From SHZL01 sp963708905 (GTDB taxonomy: Bacteria; Pseudomonadota; Gammaproteobacteria; Xanthomonadales; SZUA-36): 64,000 nucleotides of DNA. Position 1 is the stretch's first letter; each line of letters begins with the position of its first letter. The notes below the pieces were generated by a model. The model worked only from the letters and a program-made list of their open reading frames with translations, was not told the DNA's origin and did no database searches. The stretch spans positions 1 through 64,000 of the forward strand of contig CAVPUV010000026.1 in NCBI GenBank assembly GCA_963708905.1, given 5' to 3'. Of this stretch, positions 8,744-18,708 are shown in pieces. Position numbers and translations under genes: made by a program.

Positions 8744-10099
8744 TGGTTGGCGGTACGTCATTTGCCGTAATCGAACTCAACGACAGCGAGATTCGCGTCG
8801 CCAAAGGGCGCTGATATCATCCTGCGCAGTCCGGGTTACGCCATCGTCAGCAAGGACAGGATCGAATTGGGCAGCGCTGCTGTCCGCCAGGCGCGCCTTA
8901 ATCCCCGTGCAATACAGAATCGCTATTGGCACGATCTGAACCAGATTCCACTACCTGCGCCAACGGCGAGGATGCGGCACCATGCCGACCTGGCGTATGC
9001 ACATCTGCTGGCCATTCATGAACAGGCGGGAAAGCCGGATGACGTGCTGTTCGCAGTCCCCGGCTACTATTCGAACGAGCAGCTGTCGCTGTTACTCGGG
9101 CTGGTGGAAGCCAGCCCGTTCAATGCCATCGGCCTGGTCGATACCGCGGTTGCCGCGGCTGCAAGCCAGGTCGGGCCCGGAACCTATGTGCATGCGGAGA
9201 TTCACCTGCATCAGACGGTCCTGACGCATATCGATATAACGCACGAGGTAAACCGGTTATCGGTGCAGGTCATCGACGGGGCCGGGCTGGCCAGCGCGCT
9301 GGATGACTGCGCCGCCAAGATTACCGAACTGTTCATCAAACAATCCCGTTTTGATCCACAACACCACGCGGAAACCGAACAGTCGCTGTATGACCAGATT
9401 CCGCATTGCCTGCTGGCATTGGGCCTCCGCCCCGAGGTGGTTATTGAAATCCCCTACCAGAAGACCACTTATCTGGCGAAACTGCCGCGCCAGGCCATGT
9501 TCGAGGCTCTGCGGCCCCTGTATCGGAAAATAACCGCGGCGATGCCGGCAGCGGCGACCAGCCTGGTGGGCGACCGGCTGGCCGGCTTGCCGGGGTTTGT
9601 CGAGCAATTAAACGCGACACGAGCAAGCGCGGCACAGGTGCTCGCGCCGGACAGTGTTTTTCAGTGTTGCCGGCAGCAGATTGACAGCATCCGTTCACTC
9701 GGCCCGGCGCTGAATTTCGTCACACGCCTGCCGGCAGCGACCGGCCCGTTTATTGTGTCCACGGCGACGGCAGGCGGCGGCGCCGTCGCGTCACCGCGCA
9801 GTCAGGATGAGGTGGACAACTTGCCGGTAACGCACATTCTGTCCGCCCACCGGGCTTATCCGCTGGCCAATCGATGGCTCTATCTTTCGGCGCTCACTGG
9901 CGAGATCAGCGAAAACGGGGAGCACGCTCACTGCTCCATTTCATCGACTGGCGGCCGCACGCTGGTGCAGGCGGAAAGCGGACTGGCGGTTATTCTCAAC
10001 GGACAGCACATCGACACTCCGGTCAGCGTGCGGGCGGGGGATGTCATCAGCTTTGCCGGTTCGGAAACGGAGTATACGTTTATCAACGTGAAAAACTGA
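8743..10099 (+). CDS. Actin/Hsp70-like fold protein with FHA-like C-terminus (frameshifted)
   Basis: The ATG at 8743 overlaps the stop of the channel gene. The frame is broken after 23 codons by one extra base, probably a G in AAAGGG near 8806. It continues as GADIILRSPGYAIVSKDRIE to 10099, giving 451 residues when repaired. The N-terminus (FAVIELNDSEIRVAKG) sits where actin-like ATPases have phosphate loop 1. DVLFAVPGYYSNEQLSLLLG followed by IGLVDTAVAAAA matches the DnaK-type pattern of VPAYF and NEPTAAA. The glycine-rich phosphate loops are degenerate, so nucleotide binding is doubtful. The last 65 residues resemble the second half of an FHA domain (LNGQHIDTPVSVRAGDVISF). No transmembrane segment is seen; it is probably a cytoplasmic partner of the channel. 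Confidence 0.55.
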
Positions 10100-10100
10100 G

Positions 10101-11189
10101 ATGGCCCGGAAACATTCCATGCCGAACCCGTTCGGCCTGTCCTTTCTGGACATCATGTCCTGCGGCTTCGGCGCTGTCGTGCTGCTGTTTCTCATCATAA
10201 AGCATAATGTCGATGCCAACCTGCCCAGCCAGACTCCCGCCGCGGACACGAAATCGGAGGTATCGCTGCTGGAGGAAGAGATTCTGGAAGGCCAAAAAAA
10301 CCTGGTGAAAACTCGCAACACCATTGACGAGGTGGACCAGGAACGGGTGAAAGCGGAGGGCCTGGCGCTGCAGATAAGCCAGGAGATCAAGTCAACCGAG
10401 GCGCTGGTGGAGGAACTGGCTGATGCAAGCAATCCGGGCCAACTGGAAGCATTGAAGGCCCGCATCAAAAGCCTGGAGATCCAGAAACAGCAAGCCGAAA
10501 TGCAGCAAAATAAAACCGGGGAGGACGTGCGCAAGTTCGCCGGCGACGGCCAACGCGCCTATGTGACCGGCCTGAAGCTGGGCGGCAAACGCATCCTGAT
10601 TTTGCTGGATGTCTCCAGCAGCATGCTGGACGACACGATCGTCAATATCATCCGCCGCCGCAACATGCGGGAAGAGAGAAAACGTACTGCGCCGAAATGG
10701 CTGCAGGCGATTGCGATTGTGGACTGGTTGAGCGCAAAGTTTCCGCTCGGCAGCCAATACCAGATCTATGTTTTCAATACCGTCTCGAAACCGGTCCTGC
10801 CGGATAGCAAAAGCTCGTGGCTCGAAGTCAAAAACAGGAATGAACTCGATCAGGCAATAGAGCGGCTGAAACAAGTGATACCTGACGGCGGCACCAACCT
10901 CACCCAGGCGCTGGCCGCCGCCGCTGAATTGCGCCCGCTGCCGGACAATATCTACCTGATTACCGACGGTCTGCCGACGCAGGGCTCACGGCTTGCGCAG
11001 GGCGCCACCATCTCCGGCAGGGAGCGTCTGGCACTGTTCGGGGAAGCGATGAAGAAACTGCCCAAGGGGGTGCCGGTAAATACCATACTGCTGCCGATGG
11101 AGGGCGATCCGGAGGCCGCCTATGCCTACTGGCAGCTGGCGCAGAGCACCCGCGGTTCTTACGTCAGTCCGGCACAGGACTGGCCATGA
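10101..11189 (+). CDS. Membrane-anchored vWA protein with MotB/ExbD-like helix (module 1, first)
   Basis: The 362-residue protein has three parts. A short basic N-terminus leads into one transmembrane helix starting at the aspartate of FLDIMSCGFGAVVLLFLI (Asp17). A long coiled coil follows at about 50-145. A C-terminal vWA domain shows the complete metal-ion site: ILLDVSSSML (DxSxS), GGTNL and ITDGLP. The topology predicted from the basic tail is cytoplasmic N-terminus and periplasmic vWA domain. A single Asp-bearing helix plus periplasmic head is the layout of MotB, ExbD and TolR, and the MotA/ExbB-like gene lies two genes upstream. The stop codon overlaps the start of a second vWA gene, so the pair is likely made in fixed ratio. 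Confidence 0.8.
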   Translation: MARKHSMPNPFGLSFLDIMSCGFGAVVLLFLIIKHNVDANLPSQTPAADTKSEVSLLEEEILEGQKNLVKTRNTIDEVDQERVKAEGLALQISQEIKSTEALVEELADASNPGQLEALKARIKSLEIQKQQAEMQQNKTGEDVRKFAGDGQRAYVTGLKLGGKRILILLDVSSSMLDDTIVNIIRRRNMREERKRTAPKWLQAIAIVDWLSAKFPLGSQYQIYVFNTVSKPVLPDSKSSWLEVKNRNELDQAIERLKQVIPDGGTNLTQALAAAAELRPLPDNIYLITDGLPTQGSRLAQGATISGRERLALFGEAMKKLPKGVPVNTILLPMEGDPEAAYAYWQLAQSTRGSYVSPAQDWP

Positions 11190-12176
11190 CGAAGAAACGC
11201 GATGAAACCGAAGTATTCAGTCTGGCCTTCCTGGACGTCATTACCTGCGGTTTCGGCGCAATCATATTATTATTGATGATTGCAAAAGCAGGGACCGGGC
11301 AGGTATTGGAAACTTCGCTTGCCCCCCAGGCCGGGATTGTGCGCGAGCTGCAGATGCAACTGTTTGAAATCCGTGGGGAGTCCAGGGTGCTCAATCGTGA
11401 TTTGAACGCCAAGCATGAACAGCTCTCCATATGGAAAGACCGGGTCGCCCGCCTGCAGGCGGAACGGGCGAGCACGCGCAAGATCGTACGACAGTGTGCA
11501 AAACGACACTTCGGTAAACACCATTATTACGGGTGAACTGCAATCGGCGCTGCAGGAACTGACTGCGGAAATGCAACGTCTCGCGGCGCAGGGAAAGAGC
11601 TCCGACGCCAGCCTGGTCGGTGGCATCCCGGTCGACAGCGAGTATATTATCTTCATTATCGATACCTCGGGCAGCATGCAGCAGATGAACTGGAGCCGCA
11701 TGATCGAGACTTTGACCAAGACGCTGGATATCTACCCCCAGGTCAAGGGCATGCAAATCATGAGCGATATGGGCGAATATTTGCTGTCGGAATACCGGCG
11801 CAAATGGATACCCGATACGGCAGGGAGGCGCCGTGCTATCGTTAACATGATGCGTAACTGGGCGCCGTTCAGCAACAGCAGTCCGGTGGAAGGCATTACC
11901 GAGGCGATACGCCATTTTCATGACCCGAACAAGAAAATCAGCATCTATGTGTTCGGCGATGATTTTACCGGGCAATCCATCAGCGAAGTGGTCAACGTCG
12001 TCAACCGTCTGAACCCCAAGGATGCCGATGGCCAGCCGCAGATCCGCATCCATGCCATCGGGTTTCCGATGCCGCTGGAAGCGGGGGTTCGTGCGCAACA
12101 GGCCAACAAGCGATTTTCTGCGTTGATGCGAGAAGTAACCAGGCAAAATGGGGGTACACTTGTCGGTCTCGATTGA
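11186..12176 (+). CDS. Membrane-anchored vWA protein with MotB/ExbD-like helix (module 1, second; frameshifted)
   Basis: The ATG at 11186 overlaps the previous stop. The first frame encodes a basic tail, a helix with Asp17 (FLDVITCGFGAIILLLM) and coiled coil to about codon 105. One extra base near 11500 shifts the rest into another frame, which continues the coiled coil (NDTSVNTIITGELQSALQEL) and gives a vWA domain with intact site FIIDTSGSMQQ. The repaired protein has 329 residues. The vWA part has a loop rich in Met and Arg after the first strand and ends QNGGTLVGLD, much like the module 2 vWA protein at 33259 (QNGGDFVGVSR). It should pair with the channel protein at 7946. Confidence 0.75.
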
Positions 12177-12206
12177 CCATACATCAAACATCCCGGGGTG
12201 GCACCT

Positions 12207-12857
12207 ATGCATGCGAAACTGAAAAATCCGGTCAGGGAATTTTGCGCTATTGTGGTGATGGCCCAGCTGCTGACGCTACTTGGCTGCGCCCAGTCATTGA
12301 CACTGCAAACCAGAACCGAAGTGCCGGTACCGCTGGCCAGGCAGCTGCCTCTCAATGTTGCCGTGTATTACCCCGAGGCGTTCCGCAATTACGATTACCA
12401 GGAAAACTCCGAGGACCGTCCAAACTGGAATATCAGCTGCGGCGCGTCACAGGTGGCATTATTCGAGCAGTTGCTGCCGTCGATGTTTGCCAGCGTGGTG
12501 CATGTGAATGGAATTTCCTACCAGGGCGATCAGCAAGTTGATTTCATCCTGGTGCCGGAAGTCGAGCAGATGCAATTTGCGCTGCCGAATGAAACCCGTA
12601 CCGATCTGTATGAAGCCTGGGTCAAATACCGGGTTCGCTTGTACGATACGTCGGGCCAGCCAATGGGCGAGTGGCCGGTCAGCGGTTATGGAAAATCCTC
12701 GACAGCGTTTCTCAAGAACCGCGGCGACGGTTTGAACAACGCCATCGATTCAGCGTTTCGCGATGTGGGGGCCAGGTTCACGTTGGGTTTTGCACAGAGT
12801 GAAGTGGTCCAAAATTGGCGAGCCGCCGGCGGATCCAGTGAGCGCGCGACACCCTGA
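12207..12857 (+). CDS. Predicted lipoprotein
   Basis: A lipoprotein signal ends in lipobox LLGC, with the cysteine near residue 27 if ATG 12207 is the start; GTG 12198 is also possible. A purine-rich GGGGTGG lies just upstream of 12207. The mature part is about 190 residues of mixed alpha/beta (LNVAVYYPEAFRNYDY, DFILVPEVEQMQFALP, YEAWVKYRVRLYDTSGQPMG). It ends in a helix and looks like small lipoproteins that recruit or stabilise outer-membrane assemblies, though I cannot assign a family. It is followed 3 bases later by another lipoprotein of similar size, which argues that they act as a pair. Confidence 0.65.
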   Translation: MHAKLKNPVREFCAIVVMAQLLTLLGCAQSLTLQTRTEVPVPLARQLPLNVAVYYPEAFRNYDYQENSEDRPNWNISCGASQVALFEQLLPSMFASVVHVNGISYQGDQQVDFILVPEVEQMQFALPNETRTDLYEAWVKYRVRLYDTSGQPMGEWPVSGYGKSSTAFLKNRGDGLNNAIDSAFRDVGARFTLGFAQSEVVQNWRAAGGSSERATP

Positions 12858-12860
12858 GTC

Positions 12861-13550
12861 ATGAGCAGTGGAAACATCTTTGATGGGTCTTGGAAGTATG
12901 CCGCCGTGCTGCTGAGCCCCTTGTGTCTGCAGGCCTGTATGAGCACTACTGTTATCGACGAGTATCGTGAAACGCCTGTAAGCAACATAGGTGGTGACGA
13001 AGCGATCGTCGTGCTGGGCCGTCGCAACGGCAGCGGACAGGAAACAGAAGTCGATTTCATTTCCTGTGTCGGCGGCGCGCTATCGCGCGGCGGCCATGCG
13101 CTTGCCGTCATTCCGGAGAAGCAGTTTGTAGACAGTTTGTATCCTTATTTCGAAACCAGCACCGCGCCCATGGACGTGAAAAACCTGGACCGGCTGGTGC
13201 AGAATCCCGCGATCGCCGAGAAATTCTCCGAGTTCCGCGTACGCTTTTTTGTCTGGATAGACGGATTTACCGAGACGGTGGACAAAAGCGGCTCGATGTC
13301 ATGCGCCATCGGTCTTGGCGGCGGCGGTTGTCTGGGATTCACCACCTGGGACGATGAGGCAAAGTACGAAGCGACCATCTGGGACTTCAAGAACCTGGCG
13401 CTGTCGGGCAAGATCAGCACGGAGACCAAGGGCACCTCCTACATGCCTGCACTGCTGATTCCCATTCCCCTGCTGGCCAGGGTTCAGAGCAACGCCTGCA
13501 AGAGCATGGCCGAGCAAATCCAGAGCCAACTGCAAACGTCCCTGCGCTGA
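12861..13550 (+). CDS. Predicted lipoprotein
   Basis: The ATG at 12861 opens a lipoprotein signal with lipobox LQAC, cysteine at residue 26. The mature protein (about 200 residues) has a nucleotide-binding-like first strand (DEAIVVLGRRNGSG), two conserved-looking cysteines in a glycine-rich loop (MSCAIGLGGGGCLG) and a hydrophobic stretch near the C-terminus (YMPALLIPIPLLARVQ). The cysteine pair could form a disulfide in the periplasm. No family is recognised. The tight spacing on both sides places it in the same transcript as the vWA genes and the M48 peptidase. Confidence 0.6.
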   Translation: MSSGNIFDGSWKYAAVLLSPLCLQACMSTTVIDEYRETPVSNIGGDEAIVVLGRRNGSGQETEVDFISCVGGALSRGGHALAVIPEKQFVDSLYPYFETSTAPMDVKNLDRLVQNPAIAEKFSEFRVRFFVWIDGFTETVDKSGSMSCAIGLGGGGCLGFTTWDDEAKYEATIWDFKNLALSGKISTETKGTSYMPALLIPIPLLARVQSNACKSMAEQIQSQLQTSLR

Positions 13551-13597
13551 TGTGGCCAATGTGCAATCTGAAAGCCTGTAAAACCCGACGGAATGCC

Positions 13598-14269
13598 ATG
13601 CGTAACACGATCTGGTTGCCGGCTTTCTTGCTTATTGTTCTGTTTCACCGGGGTGTTGCCGCGGCAGAACCCATGGCATGGAAGATCAGGGACCTGGTCC
13701 GGGCACCGATGGCAAGCATAGAGCTGCGCGACCAGCGCGACAAGCTGATCGGGACCGTCGAGGTCAAACAGCTGGTTTATATCTATGCGGTGATGTCCGC
13801 CGTCGAGGAAGCCGCTGAAATCTCCGCCGATCTGTATCTGACCAGCGGTGACGACCCGAACGCTTTCGCAACCAAGGGTAAGGATGGTGAAAACATCGTC
13901 GCGATCACTTTCGGCATGCTGGATCTGATCGGAAATGACGTGCATGCGGCGGCGGCCATACTGGGACATGAACTGGCGCACCTGAAGCTGAACCACGGCG
14001 CGGACCTGAAAAAGGCCCAGACCCTGCCCGCCAGTTCGACATTCAGTGCCGCGCAAACCAAGTACAGCCGCGATAATGAACGCGAAGCGGACTACCTCGG
14101 TATGATCTGGGCGATCGAGGCCGGCTACGATCCGGAAGGCGCGGTGCGGGTGCAGGAACATCTGTATCAACTGTCGAAATCGCGGGGCGGATCATTTGGC
14201 GGATCGCATCCATCCAGCATCGAACGCATTACCGTGCTGAAATCACTGGTGCGCAGGCTGTCCCGTTAA
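13598..14269 (+). CDS. Secreted M48-family zinc metallopeptidase
   Basis: The start at 13598 gives a good signal peptide (MRNTIWLPAFLLIVLFHRGV), with GGA about 8 bases upstream; an ATG at 13550 would add a polar extension. The mature protein carries the gluzincin motif HELAH within ILGHELAHLKLNH and the third zinc ligand in NEREADYLGM, the M48 pattern seen in periplasmic BepA-like and Oma1-like proteases. It ends with a short helical tail and lacks a TPR region, so it is the minimal peptidase core. As last gene of the plus-strand cluster it may process or quality-control envelope components made upstream. It converges on the minus-strand paralog array. Confidence 0.8.
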   Translation: MRNTIWLPAFLLIVLFHRGVAAAEPMAWKIRDLVRAPMASIELRDQRDKLIGTVEVKQLVYIYAVMSAVEEAAEISADLYLTSGDDPNAFATKGKDGENIVAITFGMLDLIGNDVHAAAAILGHELAHLKLNHGADLKKAQTLPASSTFSAAQTKYSRDNEREADYLGMIWAIEAGYDPEGAVRVQEHLYQLSKSRGGSFGGSHPSSIERITVLKSLVRRLSR

Positions 14270-14309
14270 CCCGCCGGGGGTTCTGCCCCATTTCCTGCCA
14301 GGGCAAAAC

Positions 14310-16510
14310 TTACGAAGACAGCGGCTCCAGTCCGAGGGTGGCGCGTTCCGCATTCACGTGCTCATGCCATCGGGCGAGCACCGCCTCGAATCGCGGGTCG
14401 CCGCGCAAGGGTGCGAAGGCCGAAAATTCGCTGTTCAGGTTGAGGCGGAGGAAGCTACCCCCTTCTCGTACCATCCGATCGAGCCAGGCGAGCGCCGCTT
14501 CAAAGTCACCCGTGAGCGCCGCATAGTAAGCCATCGATCCATGCAACATCCAGTTATCGGCGCCCTGTTGCACCTGCCAGTCCAGTGAGGCCTTCATGCG
14601 TGCCAGCGCGTCCTGCCGCTTTGCCGTCCTCGCCCACGCGGCCATAGGCATCGGCAAGATACCCCAGGGTATACGCACCGTAGCCAGCACGTTCGGGAAA
14701 AGCGTGTTCGAGCTCGTCCAGGGTTTTCCAACGCGATTCCGTGAACGGAATGACTTCCTCGAAGCGGCCATTATTCACCAGTATTTGGAGGTACAAAGCC
14801 GGGTCATTCCCCTTGCTGACCCAATCGTCCGCCAGCAACAGGGCTTCTTCGGTTCGGCCCAGGCGATCCAGCGCCATGGCCTTGAAGTTATCGGTACCGA
14901 TTTCAGCGACCCGTTCGTATTGCCGGGTTTGCATCGCCGCGATACCCAACCAGAAGCGGTCAATCCAGTTGCGCGGTTCGCGCTCGACGGCCTGCGTGAG
15001 CAGGCGGTCCGCTGCCGCCCAGTTGCCCGCCAGGACCTCGACTCTGCCAATGGCCGCCGACAGTCCGGCGTCGCCGGGCAGGTAAGGTTTCAATTCGCTC
15101 AATGCGTCCAGCGCCTGCTGTGCTTTGCCGGCCGCGGCATAATCCTGGGCGAGATTGTTGTAGGTGGCCGGGTGCAGCGGGTCACGGGCAAATGCTGCTT
15201 CGAGGATGTGCAGCGATTTGCGCAGCTCGCCGCGTTCGCCTAAAGCAGTGCTGAGCCAGACACTGGCGTTGATCAGATTGGGATTGATGGCGAGGGCTTT
15301 CTCGAGCCAGGCAATCCCTGAGTCGTAGTCGAGCTGGCTGTTGAAGTAATAAAGCCCCAGGCCCGCCATGGCTTCGGCCTGGTCGGGATCGAGCTGCAGT
15401 GCGCGGTCAAACCGGGCCTTGGCCATTTGGCCTGCTTCAGCCGCCGCGATGTTTCCGTAGTTTTCCTCGGACAGCAGATAGGTTGCGATACCCAATTGGG
15501 CCACGGCCGGTGCATAGTCCGGGTCTATGGCAATGGCCTGTTGCAGCAGATCGGAGGCCATCTGCAGGCTGGCCTGGTTGCGCTCGTAGATGCGCTGGCC
15601 GGCCAGCAGGTAGAGGTCATAAGTCCTGGCATCGGTGCGGGCCACGTTGCTCGTCGTTGCGCCCACCAGTTTGGCCTTCAACTGCTGCAGGATGGCGGCG
15701 GAAATCTCGTCCTGAATGGCAAATACATCATCCAGCTCGCGGTCGTAGGTGTCGGACCAGACGTGGTAGCCATCATCCACCTTGATCAGTTGCGCGGTAA
15801 TGCGCACCCGGTTGCCGGCTTTTCGCACCGAGCCCTCGAGGATGTGCGAGACATTCAGTGCGCTGCCGATCTGGCGCAGATCCTGATTCCGGCCCTTGAA
15901 GGCAAAGGAAGAAGTGCGGCCGGCGACTTTCAGGTCCGGCACCCTGGCCAGGGCGTTGAGCAGTTCTTCGGATATGCCGTCGGAGAAATATTCGTTGCCG
16001 GCATCGTCGCTCATGTTGACGAAGGGCAAAACAGCGATGGATTTTTCTGGTGGAGCTGAAGCCTGTTCCGCAACGCTCTCCTTAATGCTTGCGTCGGTGG
16101 TTGCGCCGGTTTCGGTCTGGGATGACGTCGAAAGTGTGGGACTGCCGGTAGTGTTGCGTGGACTTTGAGGCAGGAACCGGTCCAGCGCGACCATCAGGAC
16201 CACGGCGGCCAGCAAACCGATGGTCACATGGTCCAGTTTTCTGGCGGTGAGGTTGGTGATGGATTCACTGCGACTGACCTCGGATTCGCGCTTGATGCCT
16301 TCCGGCGTCATCTCGAAAGCCCAGGCGAAACAGGATCACCGGTATGAATCCGACCGCCAGGATCAGGAAGATCAGCCTGGGCGCCCAGCCGGGCAGCTCG
16401 AAGACCGGGGTCAACACGTCGACCACCTGCATCAGCAGCCAGCACGCCACCAGGTAGGCAATGCCCACCCTGATGACGTTGCGACGCTTGAGTTCTTTGA
16501 TAAAGCTCAT
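14310..16510 (-). CDS. TolB-like/TPR membrane protein, paralog A (two frameshifts)
   Basis: The start at 16510 (MSFIKELKRRNVIRVGIAYL) overlaps the upstream paralog's stop by 4 bases. One extra base near 16330, in a TTT run, breaks the conserved FAWAFEMTPEGIK segment; another near 14620 breaks the last TPR region. Removing both gives 732 residues, matching the other six copies. Order: cytoplasmic basic tail, two helices, DxxxSxSI linker, third helix, TolB/FlgO-like domain (KSIAVLPFVNMSDDAGNEYF, ILEGSVRKAGNRVRITAQL), then TPR units, ending GDPRFEAVLARWHEHVNAER. Three helices put the TolB-like and TPR parts in the periplasm. It is the last gene of the array; no cyclase or transcription-factor domain is attached, although relatives are often labelled adenylate cyclase. 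Confidence 0.75.
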
Positions 16511-18708
16511 GTCAGGATGGGCTCCAGCCCCAGTTCGGCCCGCTCGGCGTTGAGGTGTTCGATCATGCGGGCCTGGATGGCTTCGAATGCGGGGTCGCCT
16601 TCGAGTGGTTTCAGCGCCGCCCATGTGCGGGCAAACCGCGTACCGAGCACCAGGCCCTGGTCAACGGCCGCAGCCATTTGCTTGATGGCGGTCTCATTGT
16701 CGCCCGCCAGAGCGGCATATACGGCTTCCAGCAGGGGCATGAAGTTGTTGCTGTAGCCGATGGCAATGGCGCCATCCATCGCCTGACGGAACCGGAACAT
16801 CGCGTCGTTGAATCTTTGTTCCTTGCCGCTGCTGGCATAGGCAAAGGCGATGTCCAGCATGACGCCGGGGCCGCTGTCGCCGAGCAGCGGGAAATCGGCT
16901 TCAAAAGCATCCAGGTCAGCCCAGCGTTCTTCGATGAATTGCACCGCCGCCGCCTGCTGCCCGCTGTTGACCAGGAGGCCAATCAGCGTACTGACATCCT
17001 CACCGGAAGTGGCCAGTTGCCGCGCCAGTTGGGTGGCTTCTTCGAGCCGGCCCAGTTCATGGAGGGCAATCACACGCTGCCAGGGGTGGCCTTCTTCAGC
17101 CAGGCGTTCAAATTGACCCGTGAGCAGCAATCCCTGTCCCACCTGCCCCTGATTCGGGTAATGATCGGGCCGCAGGGCCAAGGCCCGTTCGGCCATGCGC
17201 AGGCCCTGAGCATACTTTGCCTGGGCGTACAGAACTTCGGCTTCCATGCGGAACAAAAATGGGTCGTTGGGCATGGACGGACGAATGCGCTCGATCAAGG
17301 CCAGGGCCTGGTCCACTTTGCCCGTGTTCACATACATTGATGTGATGTTTGAAATACCCGGCCGGTACAAGGGGTCACGCTGCACCAGTTGTTCCAGGAT
17401 CCGCATCGCTTCCCCGAGCCGTCCGGCTTGCCCGAAGGCGGCCTGCAGCCAGTTGCTGGCATCGACCAGGTTGGGGTTGATGGACAGGGCCTTGTCCAGC
17501 GCCTCGATGGCTTCGGTGTTTCGGCCGGGCGTCTTGTTATAGTACAGTCCCAATCCGGCCCAGGCTTCGGCATCGTTCGGGTCCAGCTGCAATGACTGGT
17601 CGATATACCGTTTCGCCTGAGCCGCGGCTTGCTCGGCAGGAATCGTGCCGTAATCCTCGTCCGACAGCAGGATGGCAGTTATACCCCGTTGCGCATGGGC
17701 AGGCGCGTAACCGGCATCGATGGCGATCGCTTTGTCGAGCAGTTCGGCGGCCGCTTCCAGCGTGGGCCTGGAGCGCTCGTAAATACGCTGCTTGGCTAGC
17801 AGATAGAGGTCGTAGGCCTCCGAGTTCGCCCGGGTGGCCACCAGCGCGGCCTGCTCGCCTTCCAGCAGGTGGGCCTTGAGTTGTTCCAGTATGTTGCTGG
17901 CGATCTCGTCCTGGATGGCGAACACGTCATCCAGCTCGCGGTCGTAGGTGTCGGACCACAGGTGGAATCCGTCTTCAACCTGGATCAACTGGGCGGTGAT
18001 GCGCACCTTGTTGCCGGATTTACGCACCGAACCCTCAAGGATGTTTTCCACGCCCAGGGTCTCGCCAATCTGGCGCAGGTCCAGGTTCTGGCCTTTGAAG
18101 GCAAAAGAAGACGTACGGCCGGCGACCTTCAGGTCTTTTACCTGGGCCAGCGCGTTGAGGATTTCCTCGGAGATACCGTCGGAAAAATACTCCTGTTCCG
18201 GGTCCGAACTCATGTTGACAAAAGGCAGCACGGCGACAGATTTGGCTTTGGGTGCGGCGGGAGCCTGTCCCAAAGTGTTTTTCTGTCCGGTTAGTATTGC
18301 AGTTTCGTTATCTTCGGTCTGGGATGACGTTGATGGTGTTGGGACGCCGGGCTTATCTTCGGAACCCGGCGTAAAGCGATCCGCCAATAACAAAACCACC
18401 GCCACAGCCAGCACGCCAATGATGGTGAAGTCCAGCTTGCGGCCGGTTTTTGCGGTAATGGATTGTGTGCGGTCGACGTCCTTTTCTTTCCTGATCCCGT
18501 CCGGGGTCATTTCAAACGCCCAGGCAAAAATCACCGCCAGCGGAAACCCCAGCCCCAGTGCCAGCATGAAGGCCTGGACCACCCAATCCGGTGCGTGGAT
18601 GTTCTGCAACACCAGGTCGGCGATCTGCAGCAGCACCCAGGCGGTGACCAGGTAAGCCACTGCCACGCGGAATACGTTACGACGCTTGAGTTCGGCAAAC
18701 AGGCTCAT
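16507..18708 (-). CDS. TolB-like/TPR membrane protein, paralog B
   Basis: This 733-residue protein has the array's standard order: basic tail (LFAELKRRNVFRVAVAYLV), two helices, charged linker ending DVDRTQSIT, third helix, TolB-like domain (VAVLPFVNMSSDPEQEYFSD, then ILEGSVRKSGNKVRITAQL), and about nine TPR-type units. It overlaps both neighbours by 4 bases (ATGA), so translation is coupled along the array. Compared with copies C and D the linker after the third helix is different (PSTSSQTEDNETAIL) and resembles that of copy A. That suggests A and B are sisters. Function is not known; relatives act as periplasmic scaffolds or sensor partners. Confidence 0.8.
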   Translation of the reverse strand: MSLFAELKRRNVFRVAVAYLVTAWVLLQIADLVLQNIHAPDWVVQAFMLALGLGFPLAVIFAWAFEMTPDGIRKEKDVDRTQSITAKTGRKLDFTIIGVLAVAVVLLLADRFTPGSEDKPGVPTPSTSSQTEDNETAILTGQKNTLGQAPAAPKAKSVAVLPFVNMSSDPEQEYFSDGISEEILNALAQVKDLKVAGRTSSFAFKGQNLDLRQIGETLGVENILEGSVRKSGNKVRITAQLIQVEDGFHLWSDTYDRELDDVFAIQDEIASNILEQLKAHLLEGEQAALVATRANSEAYDLYLLAKQRIYERSRPTLEAAAELLDKAIAIDAGYAPAHAQRGITAILLSDEDYGTIPAEQAAAQAKRYIDQSLQLDPNDAEAWAGLGLYYNKTPGRNTEAIEALDKALSINPNLVDASNWLQAAFGQAGRLGEAMRILEQLVQRDPLYRPGISNITSMYVNTGKVDQALALIERIRPSMPNDPFLFRMEAEVLYAQAKYAQGLRMAERALALRPDHYPNQGQVGQGLLLTGQFERLAEEGHPWQRVIALHELGRLEEATQLARQLATSGEDVSTLIGLLVNSGQQAAAVQFIEERWADLDAFEADFPLLGDSGPGVMLDIAFAYASSGKEQRFNDAMFRFRQAMDGAIAIGYSNNFMPLLEAVYAALAGDNETAIKQMAAAVDQGLVLGTRFARTWAALKPLEGDPAFEAIQARMIEHLNAERAELGLEPILT

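Noticed and set aside
7946..12176. Zorya-type anti-phage system
   Set aside because: A MotA-like channel is present, but there is no ZorB-type OmpA/peptidoglycan-binding partner and no ZorC, ZorD helicase or ZorE nuclease. The partner position is taken by vWA proteins.
14270..14309. Rho-independent terminator between the M48 gene and paralog A
   Set aside because: GGGG-TTCTG-CCCC can pair, but the stem is short and no T run follows on either strand.
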